A DNA stretch of 64,000 nucleotides from Parvibaculum sp002684405 (GCA_965140395.1 OZ223205.1:1054001-1118000), one strand, 5' to 3'; shown: positions 1 to 8,294, counted from the stretch's first letter. Translations and numbers: made by a program. Notes: generated by a model from the letters alone, not told the origin.

Positions 1-17
1 TCCGGAGTGGATCAATC

Positions 18-1214
18 TCAGATGCGCGCAAGTGCCGCATCGAAATCGGCGATGAGATCGTCGGCCTCCTCGAGCCCGACGGAAAGCCGGACGAGCCCTT
101 CCCGGATACCCAGCTCCTCTCGCGCCTCCGGCGAAAGCCGCTGATGGGTCGTCGTCGCCGGGTGGGTGATGAGGCTCTTGGCATCGCCCAGGTTGTTGGA
201 AATCTTGACGATTTCCAGCGCATTGGCCGCCTTGAAGGCGCCGGCCTTGCCCCCCTTCACCTCGAAGGCGACGATGTTGCCGCCCATCTCCATCTGGCTC
301 ATGGCGAGATTGTGCTGAGGGTGGGATTCGAGGCCCGGGTAAAATACACGTTCCACTTTTTCATGGCCGTCGAGGAAGCGCGCAACGGCCTCTGCATTTC
401 TTGCATGCTGACGCACACGAAGGTCCAGTGTCTCGAGGCTTTTGAGCATGACCCAGGCATTGAAGGGGCTGATGGCGGGGCCGGTCTGGCGCAGGAAATT
501 CGCCAGATGCTCGTCGATGAAGTCCTGGTCCGACAGCACCACCCCGCCGAGGCAGCGGCCCTGGCCGTCGATATGCTTGGTCGCGGAATAGACGACGACA
601 TCCGCGCCCAGCTCCATCGGCTTCTGGAGAACCGGCGTCGCAAACACATTGTCGACGATCAGGCGCGCGCCATTGGCATGGGCAAGCTCGGCCACCGCCG
701 CGATGTCGATCACTTCCAGCGTCGGGTTGGAGGGCGATTCCAGAAAGAGCACCTTGGTCTCGGGGCGGATGGCCGCGCGCCATTCGTCCATGTTGCGTCC
801 ATCCACGAAGCTGGAGGTCACCCCGAAGCGCGGCAGCAGCGTCTCCACGATGTAGCGGCAGGAGCCGAAAAGCGCGCGCGAAGACAGTACATGGTCGCCC
901 GCCTGCAGATGACAGAGCATGGAGGCGGTCACGGCGGCCATGCCGCTTGCCGTCGCCCGGGCATCCGCCGCGCCCTCAAGCGCCGCGATGCGCTCCTCGA
1001 ACATGCGCACGGTGGGGTTCGCAAAGCGGCTATAGACGTAGCCCGGCTCTTCGTTCTTGAAGCGGGCCTCCGCCGATTCCATCGTCTCGTACACATAGCC
1101 CGACGTCAGGAACATCGCCTCGCTTGTCTCTCCGAACTGGCTGCGCATGGTGCCCCCATGGACGGCGGCGGTGCGGGCGCTCCATTTGGCGGAGGAGGGT
1201 GTCTTTTCGGTCAT
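18..1214 (-). CDS. metZ: O-succinylhomoserine sulfhydrylase
   Basis: Cytoplasmic PLP enzyme of the Cys/Met metabolism family that makes homocysteine from O-succinylhomoserine and sulfide in methionine synthesis. The 398 residues match the family length. The PLP lysine sits in SATKHIDGQGR at about residue 213, and the SNPTLEV and DNVFATP blocks are present. The closely related cystathionine gamma-synthase and homocysteine gamma-lyase cannot be fully excluded from sequence alone, but the upstream SAM-II riboswitch and the alphaproteobacterial context favour MetZ. The ATG start has a GGGGA ribosome-binding site about 8 nt upstream. Expression is probably repressed by S-adenosylmethionine through the leader. 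Confidence 0.93.
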   Translation of the reverse strand: MTEKTPSSAKWSARTAAVHGGTMRSQFGETSEAMFLTSGYVYETMESAEARFKNEEPGYVYSRFANPTVRMFEERIAALEGAADARATASGMAAVTASMLCHLQAGDHVLSSRALFGSCRYIVETLLPRFGVTSSFVDGRNMDEWRAAIRPETKVLFLESPSNPTLEVIDIAAVAELAHANGARLIVDNVFATPVLQKPMELGADVVVYSATKHIDGQGRCLGGVVLSDQDFIDEHLANFLRQTGPAISPFNAWVMLKSLETLDLRVRQHARNAEAVARFLDGHEKVERVFYPGLESHPQHNLAMSQMEMGGNIVAFEVKGGKAGAFKAANALEIVKISNNLGDAKSLITHPATTTHQRLSPEAREELGIREGLVRLSVGLEEADDLIADFDAALARI

Positions 1215-1231
1215 TGGCGTGTCCCCAAAAC

Positions 1232-1262
1232 AAAAAACCCCGACCGGGAAGGACGGGGTTTC
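1232..1262 (-). terminator. Intrinsic terminator (attenuator) in the metZ leader
   Basis: Read on the minus strand, a GC-rich hairpin (CCCCG and CGGGG arms with inner CC/GG pairs) is followed directly by TTTTTTG, about 18 nt before the metZ start. It lies between the SAM-II aptamer and the gene, so it can act as an attenuator. The segment CGGGTT at 1265-1270 could pair with the terminator's 5' arm AACCCCG as an antiterminator; that alternative fold is inference. Confidence 0.75.
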
Positions 1263-1271
1263 ACAACCCGA

Positions 1272-1327
1272 CCTTTTTAGCGGGTTGTTTTACGTGGCCG
1301 CAAGCCGGTCGGCTCAAATCACCACGG
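1272..1327 (-). promoter_or_regulatory. metZ leader: SAM-II riboswitch aptamer
   Basis: The minus strand carries the SAM-II layout. A CGTGG/CCACG stem (P1) encloses the conserved GATTTGA block and a C/G-rich loop, followed by a TAAAACAA linker and the hallmark GCTAAAAAGG pseudoknot strand. SAM-II aptamers precede metA, metX and metZ in alphaproteobacteria. A second hairpin (CAACCCG/CGGGTTG, 1264-1287) places the CTAAAAAGG segment in its loop. Confidence 0.93.
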
Positions 1328-1483
1328 GCCCGACCGGCCCTGAGCCGCCCGAACGCGGCGCATTAAAAGCCGGGCAGGGCGTCCAGTCAAGACGCAGCCG
1401 GGCAGAAGTCCGGCCCGGCCTGTTTCGGGACCGCAATCGCGGGGCTTCCGCCAAAAGCCTGGTCACCTTATAAGGGCAGGACC

Positions 1484-2644
1484 ATGACGACACCCGCAGA
1501 CGACCTTTTTCCCCATATTGAAGATCCGGAGCCCCGCAGGGTCGGCCCCGGCCAGACCCATGCGACCGGTATCCTGCCCGCCCATGCGATCCAGTCGCTG
1601 ATCCGGGAAAAGGAAATCTGGGGCAGCCCGGAGATCGAGCCGGCGCAGATCCAGCCCGCGAGCCTCGATTTGAGGCTCGGGACGACGGCCTATCGCCTGC
1701 GGGCGAGCTTCCTGCCCGGCCCTCATCGCGGTGTCATGGAATGCGTCGAAGAGTTGACCCTTCACAAGATCGACCTGACGGAAGGCGCCGTGCTGGAAAC
1801 CGGCTGCGTCTATCTCGTCCCGCTGGTCGAAGCGCTGGCGCTGTCGGAGCGCACCTCGGCTGCCGCGAACCCGAAAAGCTCGACGGGCCGTCTCGATGTC
1901 TTCACCCGCGTCATCACCGATTTCTGCGCCGAGTTCGATCAGGTGGAGCCCGGCTACAAGGGCCATCTCTATCTGGAGATTTCGCCGCGCACCTTTCCGA
2001 TCCTCGTGCGGCCCGGCTCGCGTCTGTCGCAGATCCGCTTTCGGCGCGGCACGCCGACCCATTCCGACGCGGAACTGAAGCGGCTGCACGAGCAGGTGAA
2101 GCTCGTGGAGGGCGAGGCGGATATCGATGGCGGCCTCGCGCTCACCGTGAACCTGAAAACCGACCGGGAAGACGGTCTTGTCGGCTATCGCGCCAAGCGC
2201 CACACCGGTGTGATCGATGTCGACCAGCCGGACGCCTATGAGGTTCTCGATTTCTGGGAGCCGCTCTATATCCGCGACAACAGGGGCCTCATTCTGGACC
2301 CGGATGAATTCTATATCCTCGCCTCGCGCGAGGCCGTGCATGTGCCGCCCACCCATGCCGCCGAAATGGTGCCCTACAACCCGCTGGTAGGCGAGTTCCG
2401 CGTGCACTACGCAGGCTTCTTCGATCCCGGCTTCGGTGCGCGCGAAGCCGGCGGCGTCGGCAGCCGGGCCGTGCTGGAAGTGCGCAGCCACGACGTGCCC
2501 TTCATTCTGGAGCATCGCCAGATTATCGGCCGCCTCGTCTATGAGCGCCTGACCGACCGCCCGGGCAAACTTTACGGCGGCGATATCGGCTCCAACTATC
2601 AGCGCCAGGGGCTGAAGCTCTCCAAGCATTTCAAGGCGCGCTGA
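1484..2644 (+). CDS. dcd: 2'-deoxycytidine 5'-triphosphate deaminase, double-length form
   Basis: Hydrolyses dCTP to dUTP and ammonia to supply dTMP precursors. At 386 residues it is twice the length of the classical enzyme. It has one DCD-like half carrying QIQPASLDLRLG (about residues 51-62) and a second carrying EFRVHYAGFFDPGFG (about residues 304-318), a fold motif shared by DCD and dUTPase proteins. This long form is typical of alphaproteobacteria. The ATG has an AGGA site just upstream. Only 3 nt separate it from the following LrgA-like gene, so co-transcription is likely although no functional link is known. Confidence 0.9.
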   Translation: MTTPADDLFPHIEDPEPRRVGPGQTHATGILPAHAIQSLIREKEIWGSPEIEPAQIQPASLDLRLGTTAYRLRASFLPGPHRGVMECVEELTLHKIDLTEGAVLETGCVYLVPLVEALALSERTSAAANPKSSTGRLDVFTRVITDFCAEFDQVEPGYKGHLYLEISPRTFPILVRPGSRLSQIRFRRGTPTHSDAELKRLHEQVKLVEGEADIDGGLALTVNLKTDREDGLVGYRAKRHTGVIDVDQPDAYEVLDFWEPLYIRDNRGLILDPDEFYILASREAVHVPPTHAAEMVPYNPLVGEFRVHYAGFFDPGFGAREAGGVGSRAVLEVRSHDVPFILEHRQIIGRLVYERLTDRPGKLYGGDIGSNYQRQGLKLSKHFKAR

Positions 2645-2647
2645 ACG

Positions 2648-3022
2648 ATGCGTGGGCTCCCCGGCCTCGCGCTCGCCTTTGCGCTGCTGGTTGTCTGCAA
2701 CGAGGTGGGCAACTGGCTGTCCGACACGCTGGCGCTTCCCGTGCCCGGCACGGTGATCGGCATATTGATCCTGCTGGCCGGGCTGCTCGCGACGGGTCAT
2801 GTGCCAGACCCGTTGCGCCGCATGACCGCCTTCCTGCTTTCCCACCTCAATCTCTTCTACGTGCCCGCCGGTGTCGGCCTGATGGGCTATATCGCGCTCC
2901 TGCGCCGCGACCTCCTGCCGATTGCCGTAGCGCTTGTCGTCTCCACCCTGCTTGCCATGGCGGTCGGCGCGCTCGTTTTCCGCTGGGCGGCGAAAGGCGA
3001 TGACGGGGAGGGGGTTGAATGA
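2648..3022 (+). CDS. CidA/LrgA family membrane protein
   Basis: Small (124 residues) hydrophobic protein of the CidA/LrgA family, often described as holin-like and linked to murein hydrolase export, pyruvate transport or cell lysis. About four membrane segments are visible, with the family features NWLSDTLALPVPGTVIG near the N-terminus and FYVPAGVGLMGY in the middle. Its end overlaps the start of the LrgB-like gene in an ATGA arrangement, the standard two-gene operon in which the two proteins work together. The transported substrate in this organism cannot be told from sequence. Confidence 0.9.
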   Translation: MRGLPGLALAFALLVVCNEVGNWLSDTLALPVPGTVIGILILLAGLLATGHVPDPLRRMTAFLLSHLNLFYVPAGVGLMGYIALLRRDLLPIAVALVVSTLLAMAVGALVFRWAAKGDDGEGVE

Positions 3023-3741
3023 GTGACATCGGTATCGACCTTGTCCCGCTGGACGAGATCGGCGCCATGGCCTTCTGGCTTGCGCTCATCGTCGGCATCT
3101 ATCTTCTGGCCCGGCGCTTCCAGCAAAAGGTGAACGGCCATCCGTTGGCCAACACCGTGCTGCTGACGGCGCTGCCCGTCATGTTCCTGCTAGCGGTCGA
3201 TAAACAGGCCATGCTGCAATATGAGCCAGCGGGCGCGCTTCTCCTCTGGCTGCTCGGTCCCGCCACGGTGGGCATCGCGGTGCCGCTCTACACGAATTTC
3301 CATCATGTGCGCCGCTCGCTGAAACCCATGGTGCTGGCGCTTGTGGCGGGTTCCACCACGGCGGTGGTGTCGGCTGTCGGCATCGGCTGGGCCCTCGGCG
3401 CGGAGGCGGAAACCATCCGCTCGCTGGCGCCCAAATCCGTCACCACGCCGATTGCGATGGGGATTGCCGACAAGATCGGGGGGCTGGCCCCGCTCACCGC
3501 CGCCTTCGTCATTGTGACGGGCATCATCGGCGCCATATCGGGTGCGTTGCTCTTCAACGCGCTGGGCGTGAAGGACGAGCGCGCAAGGGGCTTTGCCATG
3601 GGCACGGCCGCGCATGGCATCGGCACGGCGCGCGCCTTTCAGGAACATGAGGTGGCGGGCACCTTTTCCGGCGTCGCCATGGCGCTGAACGGTATCGCCA
3701 CGGCGATCGTCCTGCCTCTCATATGGCTCATTGCCGCCTGA
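3019..3741 (+). CDS. lrgB: LrgB family membrane protein
   Basis: Polytopic inner-membrane protein of 240 residues, the usual partner of LrgA/CidA. Family hallmarks seen are LAPKSVTTPIAMGIADKIGG (about residues 135-154) and FAMGTAAHGIGTARAFQE (about residues 192-209). LrgB-type proteins such as plant PLGG1 transport small organic acids (glycolate/glycerate), and bacterial CidAB/LrgAB have been tied to pyruvate and autolysis; which applies here is unknown. Translational coupling through a 4-nt overlap with the upstream gene supports a complex of the two. Confidence 0.92.
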   Translation: MSDIGIDLVPLDEIGAMAFWLALIVGIYLLARRFQQKVNGHPLANTVLLTALPVMFLLAVDKQAMLQYEPAGALLLWLLGPATVGIAVPLYTNFHHVRRSLKPMVLALVAGSTTAVVSAVGIGWALGAEAETIRSLAPKSVTTPIAMGIADKIGGLAPLTAAFVIVTGIIGAISGALLFNALGVKDERARGFAMGTAAHGIGTARAFQEHEVAGTFSGVAMALNGIATAIVLPLIWLIAA

Positions 3742-3885
3742 TCGTATGTCATTGCGGAAACGCGTTGGGCGAAGTGGCAGCCTGTCATCCATGCCTTTCG
3801 GACACGCTGCGTTAGAGACTTCTTAATCGGCCCCGACAAAAGATGGCGCCGCCGCATTTGAGAGAGCGGCGCTTGAGAGGTCGAG

Positions 3886-4559
3886 ATGGAACCTCATAAG
3901 TCTTTGGATGATAGGTCCGGCGGAGATGCCCTGGCAGAGCTGAGGCATGCCCTTTATCGCGCCGATTGCGTGCATCCCGGCCTGGATTTGTATGGCCACT
4001 CAACCCGCGTGGCGATGCTGACGACAGGGTTGGGACTTGCGATGGGGCTGCCCGCGCAAGAGGCGAGCCTGATCGGCGATGCCGCTTATTTCCACGACGT
4101 CGGGAAGTTGTTCATTCCGGTTTCCACACTCTGCAAGCCGGGCTCTCTTACGCTTGATGAGCGCAGCCTGATCGAGGCTCATTGCGATCTTGGGGGGGGC
4201 AGGCACTGACGAAGGAATCGGGGGCGTTCGCGCAAATGGCGCGCAACATCGCGCTCCTTCACCATGAACGATATGACGGGAAAGGCTATCCGGCTCGGCT
4301 GAGCGGGAAGAATATCCCGCTTGAGGCGCGTATCGTAGCCGTGGTGGATGTCTATGACGCACTGCGTTCCGTTCGTTCCTATAAGGCACAGCGCAGCCAC
4401 GAAGATACCATCAGTCAACTGATGAAAGAGTGCCGAGGAGATCCGGGAGGCTTCGATTCATTGGTGATGGAAGCGTTTCTCGACACGCAGACCGATATAT
4501 GCGCTGTCTGGGACCGCTCGATGCTCTCCAGTCTCGCTTCGATCATGAAGGATCGCTGA
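3886..4559 (+). pseudogene. HD-GYP domain phosphodiesterase, frame broken at a G8 tract
   Basis: HD-GYP proteins hydrolyse cyclic di-GMP. The first frame (3886-4209) carries GHSTRVAML and the metal-binding YFHDVGKLFIP, then ends in DLGGGRH and a stop. The second frame resumes at the same place with GGQALTKE and carries the diagnostic HHERYDGKGYP, followed by ARIVAVVDVYDALRS. The two halves join into one normal HD-GYP domain of about 224 residues if the run of eight G at 4192-4199 is read as nine, or as six. Possible explanations are a real inactivating mutation, a phase-variable tract, -1 slippage during expression, or a sequencing error. No other output or sensor domain is visible. Confidence 0.8.
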
Positions 4560-4646
4560 GAGGGCGGGGTGTGCGTCGTGATATAAGGCCGGCGCAGCCT
4601 TCCATGTCGCCGCCGCCATCACGGTCCGATCTGCCTTTACCTGAAA

Positions 4647-4680
4647 GAAAACGGGCGCCGCCCCATGAGGCCGCGCCCGC
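4647..4680 (-). terminator. Intrinsic terminator downstream of the small secreted protein gene
   Basis: On the minus strand a CGGGCGC/GCGCCCG stem, extended by GGCC/GGGC pairs around a short TCATG loop, runs into TTTTCTTTC. It begins about 20 nt after the stop codon of the 4701-5120 gene. The rest of 4560-4700 shows nothing else. Confidence 0.75.
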
Positions 4681-4700
4681 CTGTAATCTTGCATCCGCTA

Positions 4701-5120
4701 TCAAAGATGGTCGGGATTTCCGTCATAGACTTTGAACTTGAGATCGGTCACGCCAACCTCGTTGTAGCGGGTCAGCATGCCATCCTTGCCGATATTGTAG
4801 TCGAAGCATCCGCTGGAGCGGCCGGAGCCCAGCGTGACGCAGAACTTCCCGTCCTTCACCTCCCACGAGCCGCCATAACGCGACCAGCTGCCGCTCATCC
4901 GGCAGGGGCGTTCGCGGCCGCGGATCGTGCCGTCGGGATCGTAATATTCCTGGAAGTCGTTCCGGTCGGCTGCGCATTCGCGATACTGGCCTTCGATCGT
5001 GTTGCCGACGATCTCCTTGGCGACCTGCTTGCCGGTCATGAACACGTCGGCCGAGGCGGCGCTTGCCCACATGGCGAATGCGCTCGTGGCGGCAACCAGA
5101 GTGACTGCGATCTTCTTCAT
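4701..5120 (-). CDS. Small secreted protein of unknown function
   Basis: Predicted 139-residue exported protein that I do not recognise. A clear signal peptide (MKKIAVTLVAATSAFAMW, cleavage likely after ASAASA) precedes a mature part rich in Gly, Tyr and Asp. Mature cysteines in YRECAAD, RPCRMSG, KFCVTL and SGCFDYN could form two disulfides. GSWSRYGGSWEVKDGKFCVTLGS looks like a small beta-sandwich or repeat. The start was set at 5120 because GAGGA lies about 6 nt upstream and the signal peptide begins there; an in-frame extension to 5198 lacks support. It lies downstream of an AT-rich spacer with an FNR-like palindrome. Confidence 0.75.
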   Translation of the reverse strand: MKKIAVTLVAATSAFAMWASAASADVFMTGKQVAKEIVGNTIEGQYRECAADRNDFQEYYDPDGTIRGRERPCRMSGSWSRYGGSWEVKDGKFCVTLGSGRSSGCFDYNIGKDGMLTRYNEVGVTDLKFKVYDGNPDHL

Positions 5121-5253
5121 GGACGATCCTCCTCGTCTCGGGGGGTTATTGGAAATCTTGTCCCCGAGAAGAAAAGAATATCGCAAGGAGCGGATCAATA
5201 AGGAGGAACCCGTATACTTGTGAAAGAGGCCGAGGAAAATAAACAGATAAAAT

Positions 5254-5267
5254 TTGATTTAAATCAT
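5254..5267. promoter_or_regulatory. FNR/FixK-like palindrome in an AT-rich spacer
   Basis: TTGATTTAAATCAT matches the FNR/Anr/FixK consensus TTGAT-N4-ATCAA at nine of ten positions and contains a perfect 12-bp dyad. It sits in a strongly AT-rich stretch (about 5235-5275) between the radical SAM gene and the small secreted protein gene, both on the minus strand. If functional it would act on the latter. The distance to the start codon (about 135 bp) leaves room, but no well-placed -10 element was found. Confidence 0.4.
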
Positions 5268-5284
5268 TTCGTTTTGGTGCCGGC

Positions 5285-6235
5285 TCATGAAGTGCAGCTC
5301 CCGCCGCCCAGCACGCAGAATTTGGCGCAATGACGGTGGTTGAGCTTCACGGGGTGAAGCGCATCCGAGAGCCGCGGCCCGAAATCGAAGTGAGGATCGT
5401 CGGGAAGCAGGGTGCAGGCGACGACACTCGGTTCGTCCGCTCCCTTGCGTTTCACCACCATACGGCTCGTCGCGCACATCACCTGCGCCGGGTCGACATG
5501 CAGGATGTTCCAGCAGGCAGTGGTGATCTCCGGCACATCGGCCTCATCGTCCATCTCCGGAAAGAGGATGAGCGAAGCCGGGTCGAACGCATCGACGGAC
5601 AAGCCCAGCTGGCGGAAGAGCGAGGCAAAGCCCGCGCGCATGACACTTTCTTCTTCGCCCCACGCTGTTCGGCCCGCGATGGTGAGCGGAAAACTGTGGG
5701 CGGCAAGCCAGCGCAGCCCTGCAATCGTGCGCACATAGCTGCCGGCGCCGCGTTCCCGGTCATGGGGCTCTTCCAGATAGTGATCGATGCTGATCCGCAG
5801 CTTCAGGCGATTGCCGAAGCGGGCGCGGAGGTCGAGAAGGGCGGCCTGTACACGGGGACGCATCATGGGCTGCATGGCATTGGTGAGGATCAGCACCTCA
5901 TGCCCGCGCGCGAGCGCGTCCTCCGCCATGGCGCACATATCCGGGTTCATGAAGGGCTCGCCACCGGTAAAGGCGATTTCCGTCGTGCCGAGCTTCAATG
6001 CCTCGATCTCGTCGAGATAGCGCGCCGCCTCGTCGTGCGTGATGTAGGAAAGCCGGTCCTCGGTCGGGCTGGAATGAATGTAGCAATGCGCGCATTCGAT
6101 ATTGCAGAGCGTGCCCGTGTTGATCCACAGCGTCTCCAGCCGTCGGAAATCGACCGAGGCGCGGCGCTCGCCCTTGGCCGTCACATCCGGGTGGGAAAAT
6201 TTCTCGCGGGGCAGATTGTCGGGTTTCACAGTCAT
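5285..6235 (-). CDS. Radical SAM domain protein
   Basis: A 316-residue radical S-adenosylmethionine enzyme. The [4Fe-4S]-binding motif CNIECAHC (CX3CX2C) lies at about residues 44-51, followed by EIAFTGGEPFMNPD, the SAM-contacting GGE motif. More cysteines cluster at the C-terminus (HCAKFCVLGGGSC), which could ligate an auxiliary cluster, though no SPASM pattern is clear. The substrate is unknown, and no recognisable peptide precursor or maturation partner is adjacent. It is probably monocistronic; the next gene on the same strand starts 165 bp away across an AT-rich spacer. Confidence 0.85.
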   Translation of the reverse strand: MTVKPDNLPREKFSHPDVTAKGERRASVDFRRLETLWINTGTLCNIECAHCYIHSSPTEDRLSYITHDEAARYLDEIEALKLGTTEIAFTGGEPFMNPDMCAMAEDALARGHEVLILTNAMQPMMRPRVQAALLDLRARFGNRLKLRISIDHYLEEPHDRERGAGSYVRTIAGLRWLAAHSFPLTIAGRTAWGEEESVMRAGFASLFRQLGLSVDAFDPASLILFPEMDDEADVPEITTACWNILHVDPAQVMCATSRMVVKRKGADEPSVVACTLLPDDPHFDFGPRLSDALHPVKLNHRHCAKFCVLGGGSCTS

Positions 6236-6325
6236 GCCTGAGAAACTAGCGCGGCCAGGCGCAACGGCAATTCACAAATCTGCGAGGCAGGCTATGCTCT
6301 CCGGCCGGAACGCAGGGGGGATTCG

Positions 6326-7345
6326 ATGCAGCATGAAATGACGAATGGCGATTTGCTCGACGAAAAGGGGCACCTCGTCGAACGGGGCTGGGCGAGGTCG
6401 GAGGTGCGCAGCTATCGCCGCGCGGCCATTCGCGCGCCCTGGTTCCGCATCAAGGAGTGGGACTATTACTGCGTGCTGGCGGGCGATTACGGCATCGCCA
6501 TGGTGGTGGCCGACAATGGCTATATGGGCCTTCTCGGCACCACCTGGTTCGATTTCACCGCGCCGAAAGCGACCGAGGAAAGCATCGTCACCGCGCTGCC
6601 GCGCGGCAGGATGAAGCTGCCGGAAAGCGCCGACACGGGCGATATCGTCCAGCATCATCCCAGGATCGACATCTCCTTCCGGCATGAGCCCGGCGGACGG
6701 CGGCTGACGCTCGACTGTCCGGACTTCGGCAAGGGCGCGGGCCTCAAGGGCGAGATCTTTTTAAGCCAGCCGCCCATGGACCGCATGGTCATCGCGACGC
6801 CCTTCCCCGATGCGCCGCGCGCCTTCTACTACAACCAGAAGATCAACTGCATGCCCGCGACCGGTAGCGTCACGGTCGGCGGCAAGAGCTTTGCCTTCGA
6901 CCCGGCTTCCGCTGTCGGCGTGCTCGACTGGGGCCGGGGCGTCTGGACCTATGACAACACATGGTATTGGGGCTCGGCCTCGGGCCTCGTCGGCGGAAAG
7001 CCCTTCGGTTTCAATATCGGCTATGGCTTCGGCGACACCTCGGCGGCCTCGGAGAACATGGTCTTCGTCGACGGCACGGCGCACAAGCTCGACCAGGTGA
7101 CCTTCCACATCCCCGAAGGCACGTTCGACGGCGCGCCCTGGAGTTTCAGCAGCAATGACGGTCGCTTCGAAATGCGCTTCGAGCCCATCATCGACCGCAG
7201 CAGCGCCGTGGATCTCAAGATCCTGCGCTCCATCCAGCATCAGGTCTTCGGCCGTTTCTCCGGCCATGTGGTGCTGGACGATGGCAGCCGGCTGGAGGTG
7301 ACGGACCTGCTGGGCTTTGCCGAGGAAGTGAAGAACCGCTGGTAG
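6326..7345 (+). CDS. DUF2804 domain-containing protein
   Basis: A 339-residue soluble protein of the DUF2804 family, whose biochemical function is not established. Family-like features are the N-terminal LLDEKGHLVERGWAR, the central DWGRGVWTYDNTWYWGSASG and the C-terminal FGRFSGHVVLDDGSRLEV. No signal peptide or membrane segment is visible. The fold is expected to be beta-rich and resembles lipocalin-type or hydroxyneurosporene-synthase (CrtC)-like proteins, which would suit a hydrophobic ligand; that is inference. It stands alone, followed by a strong hairpin and a tRNA gene. Confidence 0.85.
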   Translation: MQHEMTNGDLLDEKGHLVERGWARSEVRSYRRAAIRAPWFRIKEWDYYCVLAGDYGIAMVVADNGYMGLLGTTWFDFTAPKATEESIVTALPRGRMKLPESADTGDIVQHHPRIDISFRHEPGGRRLTLDCPDFGKGAGLKGEIFLSQPPMDRMVIATPFPDAPRAFYYNQKINCMPATGSVTVGGKSFAFDPASAVGVLDWGRGVWTYDNTWYWGSASGLVGGKPFGFNIGYGFGDTSAASENMVFVDGTAHKLDQVTFHIPEGTFDGAPWSFSSNDGRFEMRFEPIIDRSSAVDLKILRSIQHQVFGRFSGHVVLDDGSRLEVTDLLGFAEEVKNRW

Positions 7346-7360
7346 GGCCCTGCCGCGTCT

Positions 7361-7386
7361 CCCCGCGCGATCCCTCTTGCGCGGGG
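7361..7386 (+). terminator. Strong hairpin after the DUF2804 gene
   Basis: A perfect 8-bp stem CCCCGCGC/GCGCGGGG with a 10-nt loop starts 15 nt after the DUF2804 stop codon. No U-tract follows, so it may be a mRNA-end stabiliser or a Rho-assisted stop rather than a classical intrinsic terminator. Confidence 0.45.
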
Positions 7387-7415
7387 CGGGACGGCTAAGC
7401 TACTAAGAAGGCCGC

Positions 7416-7489
7416 GCGGGTGTAGCTCAATGGTAGAGCAGAAGCTTCCCAAGCTTACGACGAGGGTTCGATTCCCTTCACCCGCTCCA
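7416..7489 (+). tRNA. tRNA-Gly (anticodon CCC)
   Basis: A 74-nt cloverleaf: acceptor arms GCGGGTG/CACCCGC, D-arm GCTC-AATGGTA-GAGC, anticodon loop TTCCCAA (anticodon CCC), T-arm GAGGG-TTCGATT-CCCTT, and an encoded CCA end. The outermost pair of the anticodon stem (G27-A43) appears mismatched. No integrase or repeated 3' end was seen nearby, so it is not evidently an integration site. Confidence 0.95.
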
Positions 7490-7547
7490 GCCTTTCCTTC
7501 CGCCGATACTCGATCGTCGCCCGCTATGGCAGCGATCGGGAAACATG

Positions 7548-8294
7548 TCACTCCGTGATCGGGGGAGTGAACTCATCCTTTTGCGGATGTTCGCCGGTGG
7601 ACTTCAGCGCGCGATATTGCTCATAGGTGGTGCGCCGGTTTTCCTCGCCCAGCTTCTGGGCCAGGCTTGCCGCAAGATCGGCATCCCCCATCCGGACGGC
7701 CTGACCGAGCATATTGGACAGCGTCAGAAAGCGCTGACGATGCGCCATGTCCTGCTTGGCAAATCTCACATAGAACAGGAATGCCTGACGGTCGATACGC
7801 TCTGCGTGCCGGTGCAGAACGGGATTGCCGCAATGTTTGTATATGAAGCGCGCCGCGCTCTGGCTCAGGCGGGCGAATTGTTCCGCCGGCGCGTCTTTGG
7901 CGGCCCATAGGGCTTTGCCGAAGGTCGCGTATCGGGCAATCGATTCCTCGCTCAGTTCGCCGTTATGCAGGCGGAGGGTGAATAGCCGGATGGCGGCCGC
8001 GAACAGCGCCGTCCGGACTTCGTAGAGATCGGACAGTTCCTTGGGGGTCAGCTCCGGCACGCAAGCGCCGAGATGGGGGCGTATCCGCACCAGATCGTCG
8101 CGCGACAGAATTCTCAACGCCTCCCGCACTGGCCCGCGGGACACCCCGAAGCGTTTGGCGAGAGCTTCCTCAATCAGCTTTGTGCCGGGCGGAATTGTAC
8201 CCGCGCCGATTTCCTGCTCGAGCGCGTCGGCGATTTCCGCAGCGTGCGTGCGGCGACTGTCTTCGCCGGGGGGCGGTTCCTGGGAAGCGGCCAT
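7548..8294 (-). CDS. GntR family regulator, FCD (FadR) subfamily
   Basis: A 248-residue transcription factor. The winged helix occupies about residues 17-80 (IPPGTKLIEEALAKRFGVSRGPVREALRILSRDDLVRIRP). A helical FCD-type effector domain follows (YEVRTALFAAAIRLF onward), ending in the last helix TTYEQYRALK. FCD regulators usually respond to small carboxylates. It is divergent from the UxaA/NylB-type operon and separated by 245 bp holding two matching palindromes, so it most likely regulates that operon and itself, probably as a repressor relieved by a pathway acid. Confidence 0.9.
   Translation of the reverse strand: MAASQEPPPGEDSRRTHAAEIADALEQEIGAGTIPPGTKLIEEALAKRFGVSRGPVREALRILSRDDLVRIRPHLGACVPELTPKELSDLYEVRTALFAAAIRLFTLRLHNGELSEESIARYATFGKALWAAKDAPAEQFARLSQSAARFIYKHCGNPVLHRHAERIDRQAFLFYVRFAKQDMAHRQRFLTLSNMLGQAVRMGDADLAASLAQKLGEENRRTTYEQYRALKSTGEHPQKDEFTPPITE

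Noticed and set aside
2648..3741. Phage holin/antiholin
   Set aside because: LrgA-type proteins are sometimes called holin-like, but the paired LrgB and the chromosomal setting point to the ordinary CidA/LrgA-LrgB system.
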